DNA of 5,299 bases from Anaerolineae bacterium (GCA_018056405.1 JAGPFT010000238.1:1-5299); one strand, 5' to 3'; positions 1 through 5,299 are shown, counted from the first letter of the stretch. The notes: generated by a model not told the origin, from the letters alone. A program made the numbers and translations.

Positions 1-16
1 TTGGAAGGACTTCTCC

Positions 17-110
17 CCTCACCCCCGGCCCGGCGTAACGCGCTTCGCCCCCCCTCTCCACGACGTGGAGAGGGGGAAAAGGCCGAGCGCAGCGAGGCCA
101 GGGGGTGAGG
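17..110. repeat. Nested palindromic intergenic element (possible MITE-like or REP-like unit)
   Basis: The outer arms CCTCACCCCC (17-26) and GGGGGTGAGG (101-110) are exact reverse complements. The pairing continues as GGCC (27-30) with GGCC (96-99) around one bulged A at 100. Nested inside is a perfect 13-bp hairpin, CCCCCTCTCCACG (50-62) with CGTGGAGAGGGGG (64-76), with a single-base loop. The sections in between also pair roughly (around 41-48 with 85-93). No convincing ORF lies here. The architecture of outer and inner inverted repeats fits a small non-autonomous repeat or a folded intergenic unit. The 13-bp stem is followed by AAAA rather than T, so it is not a standard terminator for + strand transcription. 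From memory, similar CCTCACCCCC...CTCTCC...GGAGAGG...GGGGGTGAGG units are common between genes in Chloroflexota. That recall is unverified. Confidence 0.6.
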
Positions 111-132
111 CTGCATTGAACGCACCCGCTGT

Positions 133-161
133 TGGACAGTCTGCGGGCCGGGGCGTATACT
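133..161 (+). promoter_or_regulatory. Predicted sigma70-type promoter of the deoxynucleoside kinase operon
   Basis: The -35 box TGGACA (133-138) matches TTGACA at 5 of 6 positions. The -10 box TATACT (156-161) matches TATAAT at 5 of 6. The spacer is exactly 17 bases. Transcription would start near 168, leaving a leader of about 75 bases before the ATG at 245. It lies just downstream of the palindromic element and is the best promoter-like match seen ahead of the kinase genes. Confidence 0.55.
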
Positions 162-244
162 GAACCCTGGCGCGCACGACCCGCGCGGCTCTGCTGCCAG
201 TCGCCAGGTACCCAGGTGCCGGTTCCACGCACGGACAAGTGACC

Positions 245-1273
245 ATGACCACTCCGCAAGCGTATGTTGCCATCGAGGGCGTCATCGGTGTGGGCAAGAC
301 GACCCTGGCGCGCATGTTCCAGAAGGAAATGGGCGGCCAGCTTGTGCTGGAAGTCTTCGAGGAGAACCCCTTCCTGAGCGACTTCTACACCGACCGCGCG
401 CGCTACGCCTTCCAGACGCAAATCTTCTTCCTGCTCAGCCGCTACCACCAACAACGCCAGCTTGCCCACATGGCCCGCCCGCTGATCAGCGACTACATGT
501 TCGACAAAGACCGGCTCTTCGCCCAGGTCAACCTGTCCGGCGATGAGCTGCAGACCTACTACAGCGTGCAGGAGGCACTCGCCGAGAACATCCCCCTGCC
601 CGACCTGGTGGTGTTCCTCAAAGCGGACACCGAGACGCTGATGAACCGCATCACCGCGCGCGACCGGCCCTACGAGCGCAACATGGAAGCGGCCTACATT
701 GACAGCCTGCGCGTCGCCTACGAGCACTTCTTCGCCGCCTACGAGTCCGCGCCAGTGCTCACCATAGACACCAACAGCCTGGACTTCGTGACGAACCCCG
801 AAGACCGCGCCGCCGTCTTCGACCGGATTCGCGGGGCGCTGGGTGCCGGGCCGCGCCAACCCGCCCTGCCAGGGTTGGAAACGGCTGAGGCGGCGTTGCC
901 TGCCCCGCCAGCAGCCGAAACCGCCCCCCTGGAGCAGACCGCGCGGCGGCTGGCCGATTTCCAGCAGTTTCACCAGCGGCTGGACCAGGACAAGCAGTTC
1001 CTCACCGACCCGTATCTGAACTTCATGCTGCTGCAGGAAGAAGTGGGCGAATTAGCGCGCGCCTTCGCCCGTCGCTGGATTGCCAAAGCGACAGGCGGCC
1101 CGGACGACGCGCAGCCCGCCATCCGCGAGGAGATGGCCGATGTGCTGGCTTACCTGCTCAAGCTGGCGAACTACGCCGGCGTAGACCTGGAAGCGGCGTA
1201 CCTGGAGAAGATGCGCCGCAACCAGGGACGCAAGTGGCCCAGGCCGTCCGAAACAGAAAGCGAAGGGGCATGA
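245..1273 (+). CDS. Deoxynucleoside kinase fused to a C-terminal MazG-like nucleotide pyrophosphohydrolase domain
   Basis: This 342-residue cytosolic protein has two domains. Residues about 5-200 form a dNK/dGK-type kinase, which phosphorylates deoxynucleosides with ATP for dNTP salvage. It has a P-loop GVIGVGKT (12-19), a probable catalytic base E36 in LEVFEENP, and a LID rich in arginine (R135, R139, R141, E144). The usual DRS motif is replaced by SDYMFDKD (82-89), as in Bacillus-type dGK (recalled). An Ala/Pro-rich linker (about 200-230) leads to an all-alpha MazG-like domain (about 232-332) with E266xxE269 and E296xxD299, the Mg-binding ExxE(n)ExxD pattern, ending in NQGRKW. That family hydrolyses NTPs or dNTPs to NMP and pyrophosphate. 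The typical single-domain kinase is about 200-220 residues, so the extra length is the fusion. No Shine-Dalgarno is evident. ATG 245 was chosen over in-frame GTG 239. The last codon overlaps the next gene by ATGA. The kinase call is firm; substrate specificity is inferred. Confidence 0.93.
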   Translation: MTTPQAYVAIEGVIGVGKTTLARMFQKEMGGQLVLEVFEENPFLSDFYTDRARYAFQTQIFFLLSRYHQQRQLAHMARPLISDYMFDKDRLFAQVNLSGDELQTYYSVQEALAENIPLPDLVVFLKADTETLMNRITARDRPYERNMEAAYIDSLRVAYEHFFAAYESAPVLTIDTNSLDFVTNPEDRAAVFDRIRGALGAGPRQPALPGLETAEAALPAPPAAETAPLEQTARRLADFQQFHQRLDQDKQFLTDPYLNFMLLQEEVGELARAFARRWIAKATGGPDDAQPAIREEMADVLAYLLKLANYAGVDLEAAYLEKMRRNQGRKWPRPSETESEGA

Positions 1274-1944
1274 TCCAGCCAGCGAACCCCAACAAGTACT
1301 TCGTGGCGATTGGCGGCAACATCGGCGTCGGCAAGTCCACGCTGACCGGCATCCTGGCCGAGGCGATGGGCTGGAAGCCGTTCTACGAGGCGGTGGACGA
1401 GAACCCCTACCTGGCCGACTTCTACGCGGACATGCAGCGCTGGAGCTTTCACTCGCAGGTATTCTTCCTGTCACGGCGGCTCCAACACCATCGCCGCCTG
1501 GTAGACCACCCCGGCTCCGTCGTGCAGGATCGCAGCGTCTACGAGGACGCCGAAATCTTCGCCCACAATCTGTACAAGCGCGGCCAGATGTCCGAGCGCG
1601 ATTACGGCGCGTACCATGATCTCTACGAGGGCATTCGCGCCTTCCTGCCACCGCCCGATCTGCTGATCTACCTCAAGGCCAGCGTCGAGACGCTGCAAGC
1701 GCGCATTCGCCAGCGCGGGCGCGACTTCGAGCGCGACATCTCCGCCGAGTACCTGCATCAGCTCAATGTCCTGTACGACGAGTGGATCGCGCGGTGGGAT
1801 AGCTGCGCCGTGCTGGTCGTGCCCGCCGACGATATGGATTTCCAGCACGACGACGACGCGCGCCAGGCCATCATAGATGCCGTCCGCGAGTCGCTCAGGC
1901 CCGCGCCGGTGCGCTACCTGCGCTATCCCGTGCACATGCCCTGA
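1270..1944 (+). CDS. Deoxynucleoside kinase, dAK/dCK-like
   Basis: This 224-residue single-domain kinase would phosphorylate a deoxynucleoside to its 5'-monophosphate in the salvage pathway. It has P-loop GNIGVGKS (16-23), a probable catalytic base E40 in YEAVDENPYL, a canonical DRSVYED motif (87-93) for substrate and phosphate handling, and an arginine-rich LID RIRQRGRDFER (145-155). Length is normal for the family. It aligns along its full length with the kinase half of the preceding protein (ENPxLxDFY, FFL, PDLxxxLKA, LxxRI), so the two are diverged paralogues. The DRS-type motif makes it more like Firmicutes dAK/dCK than dGK (recalled family knowledge). ATG 1270 overlaps the upstream TGA as ATGA, implying translational coupling. 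A purine-rich stretch AAGGGG lies very close to the start. A GTG at 1234 would extend it by 12 residues but would overlap the upstream domain by 40 bases. Exact substrate is not readable from sequence. Confidence 0.95.
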   Translation: MIQPANPNKYFVAIGGNIGVGKSTLTGILAEAMGWKPFYEAVDENPYLADFYADMQRWSFHSQVFFLSRRLQHHRRLVDHPGSVVQDRSVYEDAEIFAHNLYKRGQMSERDYGAYHDLYEGIRAFLPPPDLLIYLKASVETLQARIRQRGRDFERDISAEYLHQLNVLYDEWIARWDSCAVLVVPADDMDFQHDDDARQAIIDAVRESLRPAPVRYLRYPVHMP

Positions 1945-1980
1945 GGGGCGCGGTTCTCGACGGCCCGGCATTTACCTCAT

Positions 1981-2029
1981 CCCCGCCAGACTTCCGAAGT
2001 TTTGGAAACTTCGGAAGTCTATTCCGGGG
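1981..2029 (+). terminator. Strong intergenic hairpin, possible terminator of the kinase operon
   Basis: AGACTTCCGAAGTTT (1988-2002) pairs perfectly with AAACTTCGGAAGTCT (2006-2020), giving a 15-bp stem and a 3-base loop. An outer CCCCG (1981-1985) also pairs with CGGGG (2025-2029) across a small internal loop. It begins 36 bases after the kinase stop codon, where a terminator is expected, but no T-run follows. Each arm contains its own small dyad, ACTTC-C-GAAGT and ACTTC-G-GAAGT, so an operator, a repeat, or an RNA-processing or stability hairpin is also possible. The stem is notably richer in A+T than the flanking DNA. Confidence 0.45.
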
Positions 2030-2048
2030 CTGGGCGCAGCAGAGCAGC

Positions 2049-2062
2049 GCCCCCTAGGGGGC
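2049..2062. repeat. Perfect 14-bp palindrome centred on CTAG
   Basis: GCCCCCTAGGGGGC is an exact self-complementary sequence with no loop. It lies between the strong hairpin and the lipoprotein promoter, about 48 bases upstream of the -10 box. It may be a protein-binding dyad or part of a repeat unit. CTAG is usually a rare tetranucleotide in bacteria, so a conserved site is plausible. No particular regulator can be named. Confidence 0.5.
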
Positions 2063-2081
2063 ACATCTTGCGCACACCCAC

Positions 2082-2115
2082 TTTAACTGCACGACGCCCC
2101 CGGTCGTGTTAAAAT
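2082..2115 (+). promoter_or_regulatory. Predicted extended -10 promoter of the lipoprotein operon, overlapped by a dyad
   Basis: TAAAAT (2110-2115) matches the -10 consensus at 5 of 6 positions and is preceded by TG one base upstream (2107-2108), the extended -10 arrangement. No good -35 box is seen. The site overlaps an imperfect inverted repeat: TTTAA (2082-2086) with TTAAA (2109-2113), and CACGAC (2090-2095) with GTCGTG (2103-2108) around a 7-base loop. A repressor on this dyad would cover the -10 region. Transcription would start near 2122. Confidence 0.45.
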
Positions 2116-2127
2116 AGGCACCAGGCA

Positions 2128-2144
2128 GCTTCCGTAGAGGAAGC
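2128..2144 (+). promoter_or_regulatory. Leader hairpin upstream of the lipoprotein gene
   Basis: GCTTCC (2128-2133) pairs with GGAAGC (2139-2144) around a 5-base loop, close to the predicted 5' end of the transcript and about 30 bases before the start codon. It is short and does not cover the ribosome-binding site, so 5'-end stabilisation is more likely than an attenuator. It could also be chance pairing. Confidence 0.3.
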
Positions 2145-2174
2145 GGGCGGCACTCTGGAATGAACAGGAGCACC

Positions 2175-3245
2175 ATGCGGAGGCACAGAGGGCGACAGGC
2201 ATCGAGCAAGACAGCGCAGTTGCGCTGCGGGCTGGTATTTGGGGGACTGGCGTTGCTGCTCGTCGCGTGCGGGGGCAACGCCCAGCCAAACATCGTGACG
2301 ATAGCCCCCAGCCCAACGCACACGCCGCCCCCCAGCCCGCCTGCGATGCCGGTTAGCGCTGTCCCTAGTCCGCTGCCGAGCGCCACGCCAACCGCGCGGA
2401 CGCCGACCGCGCCAACGCCCGGCCCCTCGCCGACCAACCCGCTCGCGCCGACGCTCTCACCGGCCCCGGCCACGCTCACCGCGACCAGCGCCCCCACCCG
2501 CGCCGGCCTGTCTATCGAGTATTTCACGACGGACACGGCCTCTGTGCGGCCCGGCGACACCGTGACCCTTTTCTGGAGCACGCGCGGCGCGACGAGCGCG
2601 CGCATCTACCGGCTGGACGCCGAAGATGAGCGAGTCTGGCGCTGGGATGTGAACGTGAGCGGCAAGCTGGTTGTGGCGACGGGAGGTGAGGATCGTGAAC
2701 TCGCCCGTTTCGTGCTCGAAGCGGCCAATGCGAGCACTTCCGTCGAGCAACCGCTGCTGATCCCCCTCTCGTGCCCGGAGACGTGGTACTTCGATCCGCC
2801 TCCGGAGTCCTGCCCGGCAGCGCCCGCACAACTGACAACGCAGGCCGAGCAAACCTTTGAGCGCGGGCGTATGATCTGGGTGGACGTGCAAGATCGCATC
2901 TATGTGCTGTTTGAAGACGGCGGCTCGCCGGCCTGGGCGCAGTATTCTGACGATTTCCAGGAAGGCGACCCCGACCGTGACGAGTCGCTCGTCGCGCCGC
3001 CGGGTTTGCAGCAACCGATTCGAGGGTTCGGCCTGGTGTGGCGCAGCAACCCGCGCGTCCGCGACCGGCTTGGCTGGGCCACGACGCCGGAGGTCGCCTT
3101 TGAGGGTGCGATCCAGGCCGATTCGCAAGAGCCAAGCGTGGCGACAACGTATCTGCGCACCCGCGACGGGGCCATCCTGGCGCTGGATGCGCTTACCGGG
3201 GAGTGGGAGATGCTGCCTCCGGTCGTGGCTGGTGATGGTGAGTAG
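2175..3245 (+). CDS. Lipoprotein with Pro/Thr-rich linker, probable Ig-like domain and uncharacterised C-terminal region
   Basis: The 356-residue product has an arginine-rich N-terminus, a hydrophobic core (about 19-31) and a lipobox LVAC with lipidation at C32, so it should be exported and membrane-tethered. Residues 35-112 are a low-complexity tether with 23 prolines between 38 and 107. Residues about 114-195 (IEYF...RPGDTVTLFWST) look like a beta-sandwich Ig-like domain. From 199 a distinct region starts with C200PETWYF and C213P (a possible disulfide), then FERGRMIW (228-235), IYVLFEDG (242-249), QPIRGFGLVWR (280-290), RDRLGWA (296-302), ending in YLR..DG and W344. This block is recalled from other Chloroflexota exported proteins but has no known function. 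ATG 2175 is preferred because AGGAG (2166-2170) lies 4 bases upstream; ATG 2160 would add 5 residues without a site. The gene leads the operon and ends 21 bases before the protease gene. Envelope location is likely; role unknown. Confidence 0.88.
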   Translation: MRRHRGRQASSKTAQLRCGLVFGGLALLLVACGGNAQPNIVTIAPSPTHTPPPSPPAMPVSAVPSPLPSATPTARTPTAPTPGPSPTNPLAPTLSPAPATLTATSAPTRAGLSIEYFTTDTASVRPGDTVTLFWSTRGATSARIYRLDAEDERVWRWDVNVSGKLVVATGGEDRELARFVLEAANASTSVEQPLLIPLSCPETWYFDPPPESCPAAPAQLTTQAEQTFERGRMIWVDVQDRIYVLFEDGGSPAWAQYSDDFQEGDPDRDESLVAPPGLQQPIRGFGLVWRSNPRVRDRLGWATTPEVAFEGAIQADSQEPSVATTYLRTRDGAILALDALTGEWEMLPPVVAGDGE

Positions 3246-3266
3246 TAACTGGAAGGCAGCAAGCCA

Positions 3267-4436
3267 ATGATCAACGAACCGTCCGCGTTTGATTCGAACC
3301 GGGGGCCGACTGGCCCCTTGCCCCCTCAGGAGACCCCGGTCCCTCTGGACCCCGTTCGCGCCCAGTTCCAAGAGGCCGTCTCCGCTGTGATGGAGATCAG
3401 CAGCGCCGACCTGCACACACCGCCGCCGATGAGCGCGCGCTTCGTCGGGCGGCTGCGCGTCAACAGCGAAATGGCCTACGAGCACCTGGACTCTGTCTTC
3501 GCGCCGCTGGATCATCACGTCGTGCTGACAAGCGATGAGGGAGGCGAGCACGTCGTTCTGGCCATCAAGGGGCGCATTCAGCCCAAGCCGCGTCCGGTCT
3601 GGCCAAATATCGTCCTGCTGGTCCTGACCGTGCTCAGCCTGCTTTTCGTCGGCGCTTTGCAGGACACCCCCCTGCAAGAGGGCGAAAGCCTGCCGCTCTC
3701 GTCCATCTGGCGTGGCTGGCCCTACGCGCTGAGCGTGCTGCTGATCCTCGGCGGGCACGAGCTGGGCCACTACTTCGCGGCGCGCTTTCACGGCGTGCAC
3801 GTCACCCTGCCCTATTTCATCCCGCTGCCCATCGGCTTCTTCGGGACGCTGGGCGCGTTCATCCAATTGCGCGAGCCGGTGCGCAACCGCAAGATTCTGT
3901 TCGATGTTGGCGTCGCCGGGCCGCTGACCGGGTTTGTGCTGGCCGTGCCGATCCTCTTCATCGGCCTGGCTACCTCAAATATCACGCCGCTGCCAGCGGA
4001 TGGGTACATCCTGGAGGGCGATTCGCTGTTCTATGGCCTGGCGAAATTCATCGTCTTCGGCCAGGTGCTGCCCAACGGACACGAGGACGTGTTCATCAAC
4101 CAGGTGGCCAAGGCGGGCTGGACGGGCTTGTTCATCACTGGCCTGAACCTCATCCCGGTTGGCCAGCTTGACGGTGGTCACGTGGTCTCTACACTGATGG
4201 GCCGTCGCGCGCAGCGCCTTTATTTGCCGGTGCTCATCGTCTTCCTGGTGCTCTCGTTCATCAACTCGGCGTGGCTGCTGTGGACGATGCTGCTCTTCCT
4301 GATGGGCCGGCTGTATGCCATGCCGCTCGACACCATCACCCCGCTCGACTCCCGGCGGCGATGGTTGGGCTACGCGGCGATGCTGATTTTCGTGTTGGTT
4401 TTCGTGCCCAACCCGCTGCAGATTGTCCAGCCCTGA
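3267..4436 (+). CDS. Site-2 protease family (M50) intramembrane zinc metalloprotease
   Basis: This 389-residue polytopic membrane protein should cleave substrates within or near the membrane. The zinc site is HELGH (164-168, catalytic E165) in one transmembrane segment plus D302 in NLIPVGQLDGG (294-304), the standard M50/S2P pair. Other family signatures are GTLGAFIQLREP (193-204) and VAGPLTGF (216-223). Hydrophobic segments lie at about 114-131, 152-172, 213-236, 283-298, 318-333, 335-350 and 368-381. The N-terminal 110 residues are soluble, begin with a Pro-rich stretch and hold a conserved-looking alpha/beta module (58-104). No PDZ domain is seen, unlike RseP. The overall form recalls the EGY-like branch of bacterial S2P homologues. 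The start ATG 3267 has GGAAGG (3251-3256) 10 bases upstream. It follows the lipoprotein gene by 21 bases and precedes the transglycosylase gene by 27. The fold is certain from motifs; the substrate is unknown. Confidence 0.95.
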   Translation: MINEPSAFDSNRGPTGPLPPQETPVPLDPVRAQFQEAVSAVMEISSADLHTPPPMSARFVGRLRVNSEMAYEHLDSVFAPLDHHVVLTSDEGGEHVVLAIKGRIQPKPRPVWPNIVLLVLTVLSLLFVGALQDTPLQEGESLPLSSIWRGWPYALSVLLILGGHELGHYFAARFHGVHVTLPYFIPLPIGFFGTLGAFIQLREPVRNRKILFDVGVAGPLTGFVLAVPILFIGLATSNITPLPADGYILEGDSLFYGLAKFIVFGQVLPNGHEDVFINQVAKAGWTGLFITGLNLIPVGQLDGGHVVSTLMGRRAQRLYLPVLIVFLVLSFINSAWLLWTMLLFLMGRLYAMPLDTITPLDSRRRWLGYAAMLIFVLVFVPNPLQIVQP

Positions 4437-4463
4437 GCGCGGCGCAGCGCCCGCCAAGCGCCC

Positions 4464-5159
4464 ATGACCGCTAACGCCCCCCGCCCGCGCCAATCCACTG
4501 GCGAGCCAGCGCGTTCGCAGGCAAGGCAGAAGCGCGTCCTGCTCGCGGCCCTGGCTGCGCTGGCTGTCATCGTGCTGCTGGAAGCGCTGGGATTAGTCGC
4601 GCTGGAAGACCTGTTGCCGGGCGCGGACAGCGACCGCCGGTCGCACTTTATCACCGACGCCAGCGCGCCGCTGGCCGCCTTCTACACGCCGGAAGTCCTC
4701 CGCTGGCAGGACGAAATCCGCGAGTGGGCCAGGACGTACCAGGTGAATCCGAACGTGCTGGCGATTGTCATCCAGATCGAGTCCTGCGGCGATGCGACGG
4801 CCATCTCCTCAGCGGGCGCACTGGGCCTGATGCAAGTGATGCCCTTTCACTTCGAGTACGGCGAGAACATGATCAACCCGCAGACGAACGTGCAGCGTGG
4901 CATGGAGGTCTTCCACGAGTGCCTGACCGTGTTCGCGGGGTACGATCTGGGGCTGGCGCTGGCCTGCTACAACGGCGGCCCCGGCGTGACGCAGCGCCGC
5001 TACCAGGAGTGGTACCCGGAGACGCGCTACTACTACGACTGGGCGACCAGGCTGTGGCAGGACGTGCAGGCCGGCGCGACGAAGAGCGAGACGCTGACAG
5101 ACTGGCTGGCAGCGGGCGGCCAGCAGTTGTGCGACCGGGCAGCGCGCTCCAATAAGTGA
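4464..5159 (+). CDS. Membrane-anchored SLT-type lytic transglycosylase (GH23)
   Basis: The 231-residue protein has a short basic cytosolic tail, one transmembrane segment (about 25-47) and an extracytoplasmic goose-lysozyme-like domain (about 79-200). Catalytic E106 lies in VIQIES, followed by GALGLMQVMP (118-127) and ACYNGGPG (167-174), the three signature motifs of SLT domains. This family cuts the MurNAc-GlcNAc bond of peptidoglycan without water, giving 1,6-anhydro ends used in wall remodelling or machine assembly. Four cysteines sit in the outer part (108, 153, 168, 223), so disulfides are possible. No lipobox is present; the segment reads as a signal anchor. There is no clear Shine-Dalgarno before ATG 4464; with a 27-base gap after the protease gene, translation may rely on coupling or a leaderless-like mode. 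Length is at the small end for SLT enzymes, with no LysM or other wall-binding module. The enzymatic class is secure; its cellular process is inferred. Confidence 0.94.
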   Translation: MTANAPRPRQSTGEPARSQARQKRVLLAALAALAVIVLLEALGLVALEDLLPGADSDRRSHFITDASAPLAAFYTPEVLRWQDEIREWARTYQVNPNVLAIVIQIESCGDATAISSAGALGLMQVMPFHFEYGENMINPQTNVQRGMEVFHECLTVFAGYDLGLALACYNGGPGVTQRRYQEWYPETRYYYDWATRLWQDVQAGATKSETLTDWLAAGGQQLCDRAARSNK

Positions 5160-5188
5160 CAGCGGCGGGGCTGGCAGCGGATTATTAA

Positions 5189-5299
5189 CCTCACCCCCGC
5201 TCCGTTGGCTATACGTAACCCACATCTGGGCCATGTCTGTCCCCCCGTCCCCGGCCCTTCTCCCACAAGGAGGGAAGGGAGAAAAGTGTAGTGCGGGCC
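5189..5299. repeat. Partial palindromic intergenic element, cut by the window end
   Basis: It starts with CCTCACCCCC (5189-5198), the same ten bases that open the element at position 17. Further in, TTCTCCC (5258-5264) pairs with GGGAGAA (5277-5283), followed by AAAG, much as the left copy has a C/T stem, a G/A stem and then AAAAGG. The expected closing arm GGGGGTGAGG is not present before the window ends. No gene is evident in 5160-5299. The middle differs clearly from the left copy, so this is the same class of element rather than an identical repeat. Confidence 0.4.

Noticed and set aside
50..76. Perfect 13-bp hairpin as a rho-independent terminator
   Set aside because: For + strand transcription it is followed by AAAA, not a T-run, and it is nested in a larger inverted repeat, so a repeat element explains it better.
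1234..1269. GTG start 36 bases upstream for the second kinase
   Set aside because: It would overlap the conserved end of the MazG-like domain (NQGRKWPRP region). The ATG at 1270 gives an ATGA overlap and an N-terminus of normal length before the P-loop.
1471..1971. Minus-strand open frame of 166 codons over the second kinase gene
   Set aside because: It is fully antisense to a gene with P-loop, DRS and LID motifs, and shows no domain or ribosome-binding site of its own.
2457..3866. Minus-strand open frame of 469 codons spanning the lipoprotein and protease genes
   Set aside because: It lies opposite two well-supported genes, crosses their junction, has a composition heavy in Arg, Gln, Ala and Gly typical of reverse frames in GC-rich DNA, and shows no recognisable motif. 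The + strand frames carry clear family motifs.
5180..5188. ATTATTAAC read on the minus strand as a TAATAAT -10 box
   Set aside because: No acceptable -35 box or extended -10 TG is present and no minus-strand gene follows.
4809..5234. Minus-strand open frame of 141 codons over the transglycosylase gene
   Set aside because: It is antisense to the catalytic SLT region and has no motif; it appears to be a composition effect.

Overview
The window is GC-rich bacterial DNA with five complete protein genes, all on the + strand, and short intergenic gaps rich in inverted repeats. The gene set and protein style (a Pro/Thr-rich lipoprotein with an RGFGLVWR-type C-terminal region, a compact site-2 protease, a small membrane-anchored SLT transglycosylase, and CCTCACCCCC-type intergenic palindromes) suggest a member of the Chloroflexota, perhaps Anaerolineae-like. 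This assignment rests on recalled family resemblance, not on a search.

Region 1 (1-238) is non-coding. It holds a nested palindromic element (17-110) and a good sigma70-type promoter (133-161). Region 2 (245-1944) is a two-gene nucleotide-salvage operon. The first gene encodes a deoxynucleoside kinase fused to a C-terminal MazG-like nucleotide pyrophosphohydrolase domain. The second encodes a single-domain deoxynucleoside kinase. The genes overlap by ATGA, and the pair resembles the dGK-type plus dAK/dCK-type kinase pair of Firmicutes, with an added nucleotide-cleaning domain on one partner.

Region 3 (1945-2174) is an intergenic stretch with four separate dyads: a 15-bp perfect hairpin made of two smaller dyads, a 14-bp perfect palindrome centred on CTAG, a dyad lying over an extended -10 promoter, and a leader hairpin. 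Region 4 (2175-5159) is a likely three-gene envelope operon: a lipoprotein with a probable Ig-like fold and an uncharacterised C-terminal region, a polytopic M50/S2P-type metalloprotease, and a membrane-anchored lytic transglycosylase. The gaps of 21 and 27 bases suggest co-transcription. Region 5 (5160-5299) is non-coding and carries what looks like a second, cut-off copy of the palindromic element class seen at the left edge.

No RNA genes, CRISPR arrays, transposase genes or attachment sites were seen. The most interesting points are the kinase-MazG fusion beside a second kinase, the dense run of dyads between the operons, and the uncharacterised lipoprotein paired with an intramembrane protease and a cell-wall lytic enzyme.
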